Source: Alteraurantiacibacter aestuarii (GTDB lineage: Bacteria; Pseudomonadota; Alphaproteobacteria; Sphingomonadales; Sphingomonadaceae). From it: a stretch of DNA of 64,000 nt. Below are positions 57,893 through 64,000 of this stretch, one piece after another. The DNA is taken from the NCBI RefSeq assembly GCF_009827405.1, contig NZ_WTYY01000004.1, positions 186,001-250,000 of the forward strand, written 5' to 3'. Under the pieces are notes generated by a model, which saw only the letters and a list, made by a program, of their open reading frames with translations, did no database searches and was not told the DNA's origin. A program made the position numbers and the translations under genes. The number at the start of each line of letters is the position of its first letter. Within the stretch, counting starts at the first letter, position 1.

Positions 57893-58800
57893 TGGCCCAG
57901 ACAATCCGCCGCAACGCCACCGGGGTTCGCCGTCAGGCCAAGGCGCAGGGACGCCAGGGCCAGGTGCGCAAGGCACGGGCGAAGACCACGTCGGTGCTCG
58001 ACCGGATCATGCAGGCATTGCCCTTCACCGAAGAGCAGTGGCACCGCTTCTTCATCGTCCTGATATTCGCCTTCGTGCTGGCGCTGGTGGTGGTGGTGGC
58101 GCGGGTCACGGGAGTCAGCGAAATCGCCTCGCAGCGGTTCGCGCGGACCGCGGCCAATGCCGGTTACAAGGTTCGCCATGTGGAGGTGCTGGGCACCAAT
58201 CGCCTCAACGAGATGGAAGTCTATGCGCTTGCCATCGGCAATGAGGACCTGGCCATGCCTCTGGTCGATCTGGAGGAATTGCGCGGCAGGATCGAAGCGC
58301 TCGACTGGGTCAAGGATGCGCGTGTCTCGCGCCAACTGCCCGATGCGCTGGTGATCGATATCGTCGAGCGGGAGCCGCATGCGGTGCTGCGCCGGGCAGA
58401 CCGGCTGATGCTGATCGACCCCACCGGCGTGGAACTGGACCCGATCTCTCCCGCCGATGCGGAGGGCATGCTGGTGATTGCCGGTGAAGGTGCGCAGTCG
58501 CAGGTGGAAGCGCTGACCCGGCTGCTCGATACAGCGCCTGCCCTGCGTCCGCAGGTTGTGGGCGCGGAATGGGTTGGCAATCGCCGCTGGAACCTGACTT
58601 TCCGCACCGATCAGCAACTGGCCCTGCCCGAAGGGGAGGACCGCGCCGCAGCCGCCCTGATCAGCTTTGCCCGGGCAGACGGACTGCACCGCCTGATTGG
58701 CGGCGAAGTGGCCGGTTTCGACATGCGCAATCCGCCGCGCATGTATCTGCGCGTGCCGGGACGGGCCGATCGCGAACTCGATTTGCAGGAGGACAGCTGA
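57892..58800 (+). CDS. ftsQ: Cell division protein FtsQ
   Basis: A 302-residue bitopic protein linking FtsL/FtsB to the divisome. It has a basic cytoplasmic N-terminus (about 1-50), one membrane helix (about 52-70, FFIVLIFAFVLALVVVVARV), a POTRA domain (YKVRHVEVLGTNRLNEMEVY, about 95-165) and the periplasmic FtsQ domain. TGATG overlaps on both sides. Confidence 0.92.
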   Translation: MAQTIRRNATGVRRQAKAQGRQGQVRKARAKTTSVLDRIMQALPFTEEQWHRFFIVLIFAFVLALVVVVARVTGVSEIASQRFARTAANAGYKVRHVEVLGTNRLNEMEVYALAIGNEDLAMPLVDLEELRGRIEALDWVKDARVSRQLPDALVIDIVEREPHAVLRRADRLMLIDPTGVELDPISPADAEGMLVIAGEGAQSQVEALTRLLDTAPALRPQVVGAEWVGNRRWNLTFRTDQQLALPEGEDRAAAALISFARADGLHRLIGGEVAGFDMRNPPRMYLRVPGRADRELDLQEDS

Positions 58801-60089
58801 TGGCCAGCCAGCCACGGATCACGCAGGTCATCGGCGCCGTGAACATCGGCTCTTTCCGCATTTCCGCCATGATCGCGGGCCTGACCGAGAACGGTGAGCT
58901 GCACGTACTGGGCAGCGGCCACCGCGCGGCGCAGGGCATAAAGCGCGGCTATGTCACCGATATGGCGGCGGCCACCTATGCCGTGCGCGATGCGATCGAA
59001 CGGGCGGAGAAGCTGGCCGGGGTCAATGTCACCAGCGTCTGGATCGGCTGTTCAGGGGCGGGCCTGTATTCCACCATCAGTCCGGTGGAGATCGAGATTG
59101 GCGGCAGGCGGATCGAGGAAGAGGATATCGAGCACCTGCTCGTCTCCGCGCGAGAGGGGCTGGAGCCGGACGGGCGCATGGTGCTGCACGCACAGCCCGC
59201 GTGCTATTTCCTTGATGGCGCAGACGGCGTGGCCAATCCCAAGGGGCTGCATGCAGACCGGCTGGGCGTGGATATCCACGTGATGCTGGCCGACGGCGCG
59301 CCCATGCGCAATGTCACCGAAGCAGTGCAGAATGCCCATCTGGAAGTGGAGGGGATTGTCGCCTCGCCGCTGGCTGCCGGTTATGCCTGCCTCACGCCGG
59401 AAGAGCGCGACCTGGGTGTGGCGCTGGTGGAATTTGGCGGAGAAGTGACCAATGTCGCCGTTTACGCCGGCGGCATGCTGGTGGGGCTGCATTCCATCTC
59501 ACGCGGGTCTGCCGACATCACCGATGCGATTGCATCTGCCTTTGGCATCAGGCGGTTCCAGGCAGAGCGGCTGAAGTGCGTTTCAGGCTCGGCCATTGCC
59601 AGCCCGTCCGATCACCGCGAGATGATTAGCGTGACCGGTCCTGACGACGATGGCACCGGCCATGTGGCGCGCGGCGCCGATGATCGCGGCAGAATTCCGC
59701 GCGCGGAACTGATCTCCGTCATCACGGCCGAGCTTGACGGATTGATGAGCGATGTTGGCCGCGCGCTGGAGAAAATGGGCTTCACCGGCAGTAAATCTGC
59801 TGCCAGGCAGGTTGTGCTGACCGGCGGCGGTGCGGAACTGGCAGGCCTTGCCGATTACGCGCAAAGCGTGCTGGGCACACCGGTGCGGATTGGAAAATCA
59901 CCGCAGTTGCGCGGGCTTCCCGAAGCGCATGGCGTGCCCGGATTCGCCACGCTGGCGGGGCTGGTGCTGTATGCTGCGGAGGACCCGGTCGATATTCGTT
60001 CGGTCGGTTCACGCTTCACCAGCACCACAAGGGTGAGCGGATTTTCGCTTGTCAGGCACGTCTGGTCGGCGATGAAGGACTATTTTTAG
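58800..60089 (+). CDS. ftsA: Cell division protein FtsA
   Basis: A 429-residue actin-like ATPase that tethers FtsZ to the membrane. VIGAVNIGSFRISAMIAGL is phosphate-1, LGVALVEFGGEVTNVAVYAG phosphate-2, and LTGGGAELAGLADYAQSVLG the adenosine loop. The C-terminal SGFSLVRHVWSAMKDYF is the amphipathic membrane-targeting helix. ATG 58800 is used (overlap with ftsQ); the frame remains open upstream. A linker around RGADDRGRIPRAELISVI is common in alphaproteobacteria. Confidence 0.95.
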   Translation: MASQPRITQVIGAVNIGSFRISAMIAGLTENGELHVLGSGHRAAQGIKRGYVTDMAAATYAVRDAIERAEKLAGVNVTSVWIGCSGAGLYSTISPVEIEIGGRRIEEEDIEHLLVSAREGLEPDGRMVLHAQPACYFLDGADGVANPKGLHADRLGVDIHVMLADGAPMRNVTEAVQNAHLEVEGIVASPLAAGYACLTPEERDLGVALVEFGGEVTNVAVYAGGMLVGLHSISRGSADITDAIASAFGIRRFQAERLKCVSGSAIASPSDHREMISVTGPDDDGTGHVARGADDRGRIPRAELISVITAELDGLMSDVGRALEKMGFTGSKSAARQVVLTGGGAELAGLADYAQSVLGTPVRIGKSPQLRGLPEAHGVPGFATLAGLVLYAAEDPVDIRSVGSRFTSTTRVSGFSLVRHVWSAMKDYF

Positions 60090-60096
60090 ACACATC

Positions 60097-60149
60097 GCCA
60101 TGCGCGCATGGCTGTGGATACATCCTATTACCTATTAACGGCTGGAATC
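60097..60149. promoter_or_regulatory. ftsA-ftsZ intergenic control region: palindrome, near-DnaA box, GANTC
   Basis: Three elements lie in 53 bases. GCCATGCGCGCATGGC (60097-60112) is a perfect 16-base palindrome 8 bases after the ftsA stop. TGTGGATAC (60113-60121) differs from the DnaA-box complement TGTGGATAA at one base. GAATC (60145-60149) is a GANTC site, the target of CcrM methylation in alphaproteobacteria. Together they suggest cell-cycle control of ftsZ, as described in Caulobacter, but binding is unproven. Confidence 0.45.
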
Positions 60150-60207
60150 GCTTTGTGGCACAAGCGAAATATCAATTTTTGTACAGGCTCCTCAGGAGAG
60201 CATCGAG

Positions 60208-61905
60208 ATGAGCATCAATATCGGACCCCCCTCGGTTGAAGAACTGCGCCCCCGGATCACCGTGATCGGTGTTGGCGGCGCTGGCGGCAATGCCATTGCC
60301 AACATGATCGAATCAGAGATCGAGGGCGTGGATTTCATCGTCGCCAACACAGATGCGCAGGCGCTGAACAACGCGCTTGCGGAACATCGCATCCAGCTTG
60401 GCCCGGACATTACCCAGGGCCTGGGTGCCGGTTCGCGCCCGGAAGTGGGCCGCGCGGCGGCAGAGGAAACGATTGCCGAGATCGAGCGCGCGCTGGAAGG
60501 CGTGAACATGGTCTTCATCGCTGCCGGCATGGGCGGCGGTACGGGCACTGGCGCTGCGCCGGTGATTGCAGAGATCGCCCGCCGCAACGGTATCCTGACC
60601 GTGGGCGTGGTGACCAAGCCGTTCCTGTTCGAAGGCACGCGCCGCATGCGCGCAGCCGAGGCCGGCATTGATGAGCTGCAGAAGAACGTCGATACGCTGA
60701 TCGTCATTCCCAACCAGAACCTGTTCCTGGTGGCCAAGGCGGAAACCACCTTCAAGGAAGCTTTCATCCTGGCCGATGAAGTGCTCCAGCAGGGTGTGCG
60801 CTCGATCACCGATCTGATGGTGATGCCGGGCCTGATCAACCTCGATTTCGCCGATATTCGCTCCGTCATGAACGAGATGGGCAAGGCGATGATGGGCACG
60901 GGTGAAGGCGAAGGCCCCAACCGCGCGCTGGAAGCGGCCGAACGCGCCATTGCCAACCCGCTGCTCGATGGCGTGTCGATGCAGGGTGCCAAGGGCGTGA
61001 TCATCTCCATCATCGGCGGTGAGGACATGAAGCTGCTGGAAGTGGATGAGGCTGCAAACCACATTCGCGAGCTGGTCGATCCCGAAGCCAACATCATCTG
61101 GGGCTCAGCCTTCAATCCCGACCTCGATGGCAAGATCCGCGTTTCCGTGGTGGCAACCGGCATAGAGCAAGGCTCCGAACAGGCGCATTCCGCCGGGCAG
61201 CCGCTCAACCTGGGTGCGTCGCGCGGGCCGAAGAAGCCCGTTCTGCCGCTTCCCACCGCAGCTGAAATCGGTGCGGATTCGACCGACGAAGATGACCGGG
61301 ATGATGGCCTGAACGCCTCGTTCGACCTGCCCGAGTCCGAAACGGACGACGGTGATGCCTATTCCTTGCGGGAGGAGGATGAAGCCTCCGACGCGGGTGC
61401 CTTGCCTGATGATGGCGAAGACGATGGCTTCACCGGTTCCGTGACCGAGAATTTCGCGGCCATGTCGGCCCGGTCCGGCGATCAGGGCGGTGATGCACCA
61501 GGCAGCGATGATATGTTCGAACTGACGCAGGAGGCGCAACCCGCTTCTGAAACTGGCGATGCCGGTGCGGCAGAAACGGGCGATGCGCGCGGGCAGGATG
61601 AGCTGCTGCTCGATGCCTCGCGTCTGGCCGAAGCCAATCAGCCGATCCCTGACCCTCAGGCAAACAGGCGCCGCCGGTTCTTCGGCGGTCCCGATGATGC
61701 TGCTCCACAGGCTGAGGCTGCTCCGGCAGAACCGAAACCGGCTGCTGCGTCAGCTGCTGCCCCTGCCGGTGGAAGTACGCTGTTTGAACGGATGGCCAAC
61801 CTCTCGCGCGCAGGCATGGAAGATGAGAACGAGGAAGATGACGAGGAAGAGCAGAGCTCGGCCATGCGTATTCCCCGCTTTCTTGGCCGCCAGAACAATC
61901 AATAG
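60208..61905 (+). CDS. ftsZ: Cell division GTPase FtsZ with long acidic linker
   Basis: A tubulin-like GTPase forming the Z-ring. The GTP-binding G-box [10 protein letters not shown] lies at 109-118 and the T7 loop [11 protein letters not shown] at 211-221; the conserved core ends near residue 320. A very long, acidic, low-complexity linker (about 321-550) leads to the C-terminal peptide RIPRFLGRQ, which binds FtsA and other partners. At 565 residues it is far longer than E. coli FtsZ (383). Starts ATG 60208 behind AGGAG, 118 bases after ftsA, so it may have its own promoter. Confidence 0.96.
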   Translation: MSINIGPPSVEELRPRITVIGVGGAGGNAIANMIESEIEGVDFIVANTDAQALNNALAEHRIQLGPDITQGLGAGSRPEVGRAAAEETIAEIERALEGVNMVFIAAGMGGGTGTGAAPVIAEIARRNGILTVGVVTKPFLFEGTRRMRAAEAGIDELQKNVDTLIVIPNQNLFLVAKAETTFKEAFILADEVLQQGVRSITDLMVMPGLINLDFADIRSVMNEMGKAMMGTGEGEGPNRALEAAERAIANPLLDGVSMQGAKGVIISIIGGEDMKLLEVDEAANHIRELVDPEANIIWGSAFNPDLDGKIRVSVVATGIEQGSEQAHSAGQPLNLGASRGPKKPVLPLPTAAEIGADSTDEDDRDDGLNASFDLPESETDDGDAYSLREEDEASDAGALPDDGEDDGFTGSVTENFAAMSARSGDQGGDAPGSDDMFELTQEAQPASETGDAGAAETGDARGQDELLLDASRLAEANQPIPDPQANRRRRFFGGPDDAAPQAEAAPAEPKPAAASAAAPAGGSTLFERMANLSRAGMEDENEEDDEEEQSSAMRIPRFLGRQNNQ

Positions 61906-61951
61906 CCGGTCATTTTTCCGGCGTTCAGGCCGGGATGTGTATTCGGCAGCG

Positions 61952-63481
61952 ATGATCGTAAAAACCAACCGGGTCCGCCCTCATCGCGCACTGCTGCTGT
62001 GCGCGGTGGGTGCGTTCCAATGTCTTTGCGCCCCGTTTGCTGTGCAGGCACAGGAAGTGGTTCAGCAATTGCCCAATCCCGCGTCGGAGCGCCTGAATGA
62101 GGCGTTGCGGCGTCTTTCACGCGCACCCGAATCGCTCCCCGCGCTCATCGCTGCAGGGCGCGCCTCACTGGAACTGGGCGATGTGGATGCGGCTGCGGGC
62201 TTCTTTGTCCGCGCGCGCGCCGTTTCGCCCGATGATGGTGCGGTGCTATCCGGCCTGGCGCTAGTTTCCCTGCGCCAGGAAGACCCGGTTGCGGCGCTCG
62301 ACCTGTTCGACCGGGCGCAGGCCGCAGGCGAAAATCTGGATGGCTATGCTGCGGATCGCGGGCTGGCGTTCGACCTGATCGGTCAGAATGCCCGCGCGCA
62401 GGAACTATATGGGCAGGCATTATCACGCGATGAAAATGCCGAAACGGTGCGGCGCCTTGCCCTCAGCTACGCCATTGCCGGCGATCAGGCCGCGTCCGAA
62501 GCGATCCTGCTCCCCTTGTTGCAGCGCCGCGACCTTGCCGCCTATCGCACGCGCGCCTTCGCGCTGGCGATTCTGGGCCGGGAGGATGAAGCGGTCTCGA
62601 TTGCCGAGACGATGCTGCCACCACGCATATCGCGCCGGATGGGGCCGTACCTGCGCTATATGCAGCGGCTGACCCCGGCACAGCAGGCGGCTGCAGCCAA
62701 TCTGGGTTCGTTCCCCAGGGCGGCAGACATTGGCCGTGATGAGCCGCGCCTTGCCCGCAATGCCGCCACGCCGCTGCCATCGTCACCGTCCAGCAATGTC
62801 GATGCGCGGCTGATCCCCGGCGGTCCGGCACTGGGTAGCGCGGCCCTGGGTAGCGCTGCTGAAGAACTGCCCGCCCTGGCAAGCGCTGAACCGGTGGTGC
62901 CAGAGCCTGAGGCCCAGCCTTCCTTCTCCATCAGCGAGGAAGTGCCTGCACAGGCGGCAGTTGTGGCAGTCGCCGATCCCGCACCAACACCCGCAGCAAC
63001 ACCGGCCCCGACTCCAACTCCAACTCCTTCTCCAACTCCCGCCGCAACCGTGGTGGCCGAGGAGGAGCCGGTCAGCCTGGCCGATGTGTTTGCTGATTTC
63101 TCACTCGAGGAGGAAGCCGCCGCACCGGTTGCTGCACCGGGCGCGGTGGATATCACCGCCATTGTACCTGTGCGTGAGCAGAAGGCACCCGAACCGCCGC
63201 CACCGCCCGCACATCCCAGTCGCCACTGGGTGCAGGTCGCTACCGGGCAGGATCTGGCAGCATTCCGCTTTGACTGGCGCCGTCTGGTGCGCAATGCCGA
63301 TGGCCTGCTGGACAACCGGTCGGCCTATCGCGCGCGCTGGAATCAGACCAACAGGCTGCTGACCGGGCCTTTCGATTCTGCCCGCGCGGCGCAGGAGTTC
63401 GTTACCGCACTGGGCAACGCCGGTGTTGATGCGTTTCGGTTCACCAGCGCCGAAGGGGAGGAAGTAACCGCGCTCAACTAG
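61952..63481 (+). CDS. Exported TPR/SPOR-domain protein downstream of ftsZ
   Basis: A 509-residue secreted protein. The signal peptide (MIVKTNRVRPHRALLLCAVG, cleavage near AVQAQE) is followed by TPR-like repeats (about residues 50-210: LELGDVDAAAGFFVRARAVS, then PVAALDLFDRAQAAGENLDG). A long Pro/Thr/Ala linker follows, including a PTPTPTPSPTP run, then a C-terminal SPOR domain (about 420-509, from HWVQVATGQDLAAFRFDW). SPOR suggests septal peptidoglycan binding. ATG 61952 is used; the open frame upstream overlaps ftsZ. A small hairpin (61918-61933) lies just before the start. Confidence 0.8.
   Translation: MIVKTNRVRPHRALLLCAVGAFQCLCAPFAVQAQEVVQQLPNPASERLNEALRRLSRAPESLPALIAAGRASLELGDVDAAAGFFVRARAVSPDDGAVLSGLALVSLRQEDPVAALDLFDRAQAAGENLDGYAADRGLAFDLIGQNARAQELYGQALSRDENAETVRRLALSYAIAGDQAASEAILLPLLQRRDLAAYRTRAFALAILGREDEAVSIAETMLPPRISRRMGPYLRYMQRLTPAQQAAAANLGSFPRAADIGRDEPRLARNAATPLPSSPSSNVDARLIPGGPALGSAALGSAAEELPALASAEPVVPEPEAQPSFSISEEVPAQAAVVAVADPAPTPAATPAPTPTPTPSPTPAATVVAEEEPVSLADVFADFSLEEEAAAPVAAPGAVDITAIVPVREQKAPEPPPPPAHPSRHWVQVATGQDLAAFRFDWRRLVRNADGLLDNRSAYRARWNQTNRLLTGPFDSARAAQEFVTALGNAGVDAFRFTSAEGEEVTALN
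62979..63048 (+). repeat. Low-complexity CCAACTCC-type repeat (Pro-Thr linker)
   Basis: Imperfect short repeats around ACTCCA and CAACACC encode the alternating Pro-Thr/Ala linker of the TPR/SPOR protein. It is prone to slippage, so length may vary between strains. Confidence 0.7.
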
Positions 63482-63655
63482 GCGTAAATACGCAGTTGTC
63501 CCCAAGCTATCCCCGCCATTCTCCAGCTATTTTTGCACACCTTGCCAACAGCCTTGTCGAGTTCTCCCCGATGACGTCATGGCTCCCCCATTGCGCTTAT
63601 TCGCCCGGCGCGCGATTTGACTGGCAGAGCAATCCGAGAACGGGATCCCAGTTGT

Positions 63656-64000
63656 ATGAACACCGGGCGTGAGCCGATGCAAGAAGCCGAAGATGCCGCC
63701 CCGGTAGAGATGCTGGCGGCGCTGTTCGAGGCGCATGGATGGCCCTGCGAATTCGTCAATGATGACGAAATTTGCGGAGAAATTCAGGGAAGCTGGACGA
63801 CTTACCAGCTGCGCGGAATCTGGCGTCGAGAAGACCGTGTGCTGCAATTGCTGTGCCTGCCCGAAGTGCGCGTGCCCGATGACAAGAAGCGCGCCGCCTA
63901 TGAATTGCTGGCGATGATCAACGAACAGCTCTGGCTCGGCCATTTCGATATCTGGACGCAAGGCGGCGTGCTGCTTTATCGCCACGGCCTGATGCTGGGT
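63656..64000 (+). CDS. YbjN domain-containing protein, partial
   Basis: A reading frame from ATG 63656 is open to the right edge (115 codons, no stop). The protein begins MNTGREPMQEAEDAAPVEML and contains LFEAHGWPCEFVNDDEICGE, then LQLLCLPEVRVPDDKKRAAY and LLAMINEQLWLGHFDIW. This is the YbjN/type III secretion-chaperone-like pattern: a short strand pair, then the helix with Ile-Asn and the Gly-His/Phe pair. The function is not well defined. The 174 bases before it hold the palindrome ATGACGTCAT (63571-63580) and no other gene. Confidence 0.8.
   Translation, partial: MNTGREPMQEAEDAAPVEMLAALFEAHGWPCEFVNDDEICGEIQGSWTTYQLRGIWRREDRVLQLLCLPEVRVPDDKKRAAYELLAMINEQLWLGHFDIWTQGGVLLYRHGLMLG

Noticed and set aside
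63482-63655. Search for a small RNA or riboswitch before the YbjN gene
   Set aside because: Only short palindromes (GCGTAAATACGC-like and ATGACGTCAT) are visible; no convincing structured RNA.

Overview
The window looks like a stretch of chromosome from a sphingomonad alphaproteobacterium, most likely the Erythrobacteraceae (Erythrobacter/Altererythrobacter type). This is inferred from high-GC codon use with frequent GTG and TTG starts, from gene neighbourhoods as I know them (argS-SPOR-nagZ-scpAB-tatABC; glnB-glnA; a complete dcw cluster), and from the style of the proteins. No species assignment is possible from sequence reading alone. I saw no rRNA, tRNA, CRISPR array, insertion sequence, integrase or attachment site. 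Almost every base lies in a recognisable chromosomal gene, and no stretch over 300 bases lacks a gene.

Layout, left to right. 1-1572 (minus): the start of a Tad/Flp pilus operon, cpaA then cpaB, with cpaB running off the left edge. 1.7-7.1 kb: metabolic and maintenance genes (alpha/beta hydrolase, FAD oxidoreductase, a YegP-like mini-protein, rnhA, thrB, ispH, a lipoprotein). 7.2-13.9 kb (plus): argS, a SPOR-domain membrane protein, nagZ, scpA, scpB, tatA, tatB, tatC, linking translation, peptidoglycan recycling, chromosome condensation and folded-protein export. 14-17 kb (minus): a small exported protein, an amidohydrolase and a beta-hydroxyacid dehydrogenase, divergent from a threonine ammonia-lyase (ilvA). 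18.5-25.7 kb (plus): bpt (N-end rule) and the outer-membrane pair tamA-tamB.

25.7-31.4 kb (minus): a GH24 lysozyme, the nitrogen operon glnB-glnA with a strong terminator and a possible sigma-54 promoter, argC, an SH3-only protein and an M17 aminopeptidase. 31.4-42.7 kb: a lipoprotein, map, a lipoprotein cytochrome c next to ccmA-ccmB (haem export), phhB, a divergent phosphofructokinase-2/class I aldolase pair, an S9 peptidase, an alkylation-repair glycosylase, a 2Fe-2S ferredoxin, a cysteine synthase and two poorly characterised envelope proteins.

42.7-61.9 kb (plus): a complete division and cell-wall (dcw) cluster, mraZ-rsmH-ftsL-ftsI-murE-murF-mraY-murD-ftsW-murG-murC-murB-ddl-ftsQ-ftsA-ftsZ. 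It makes the lipid-linked peptidoglycan precursor, polymerises it at the septum and builds the Z-ring. From mraZ to ftsA every junction except murF/mraY overlaps by 1 or 4 bases. It is followed by a TPR/SPOR protein and a YbjN-family gene cut by the right edge.

I found no clear new defence or biosynthetic system. The best leads are regulatory: four 10-base-phased CCC elements upstream of mraZ that look like a lineage-specific MraZ operator; a 25-codon upstream reading frame with a near-perfect ribosome-binding site overlapping the pfkB start; a palindrome, near-DnaA-box and GANTC site between ftsA and ftsZ; and a sigma-54-like site before glnB.
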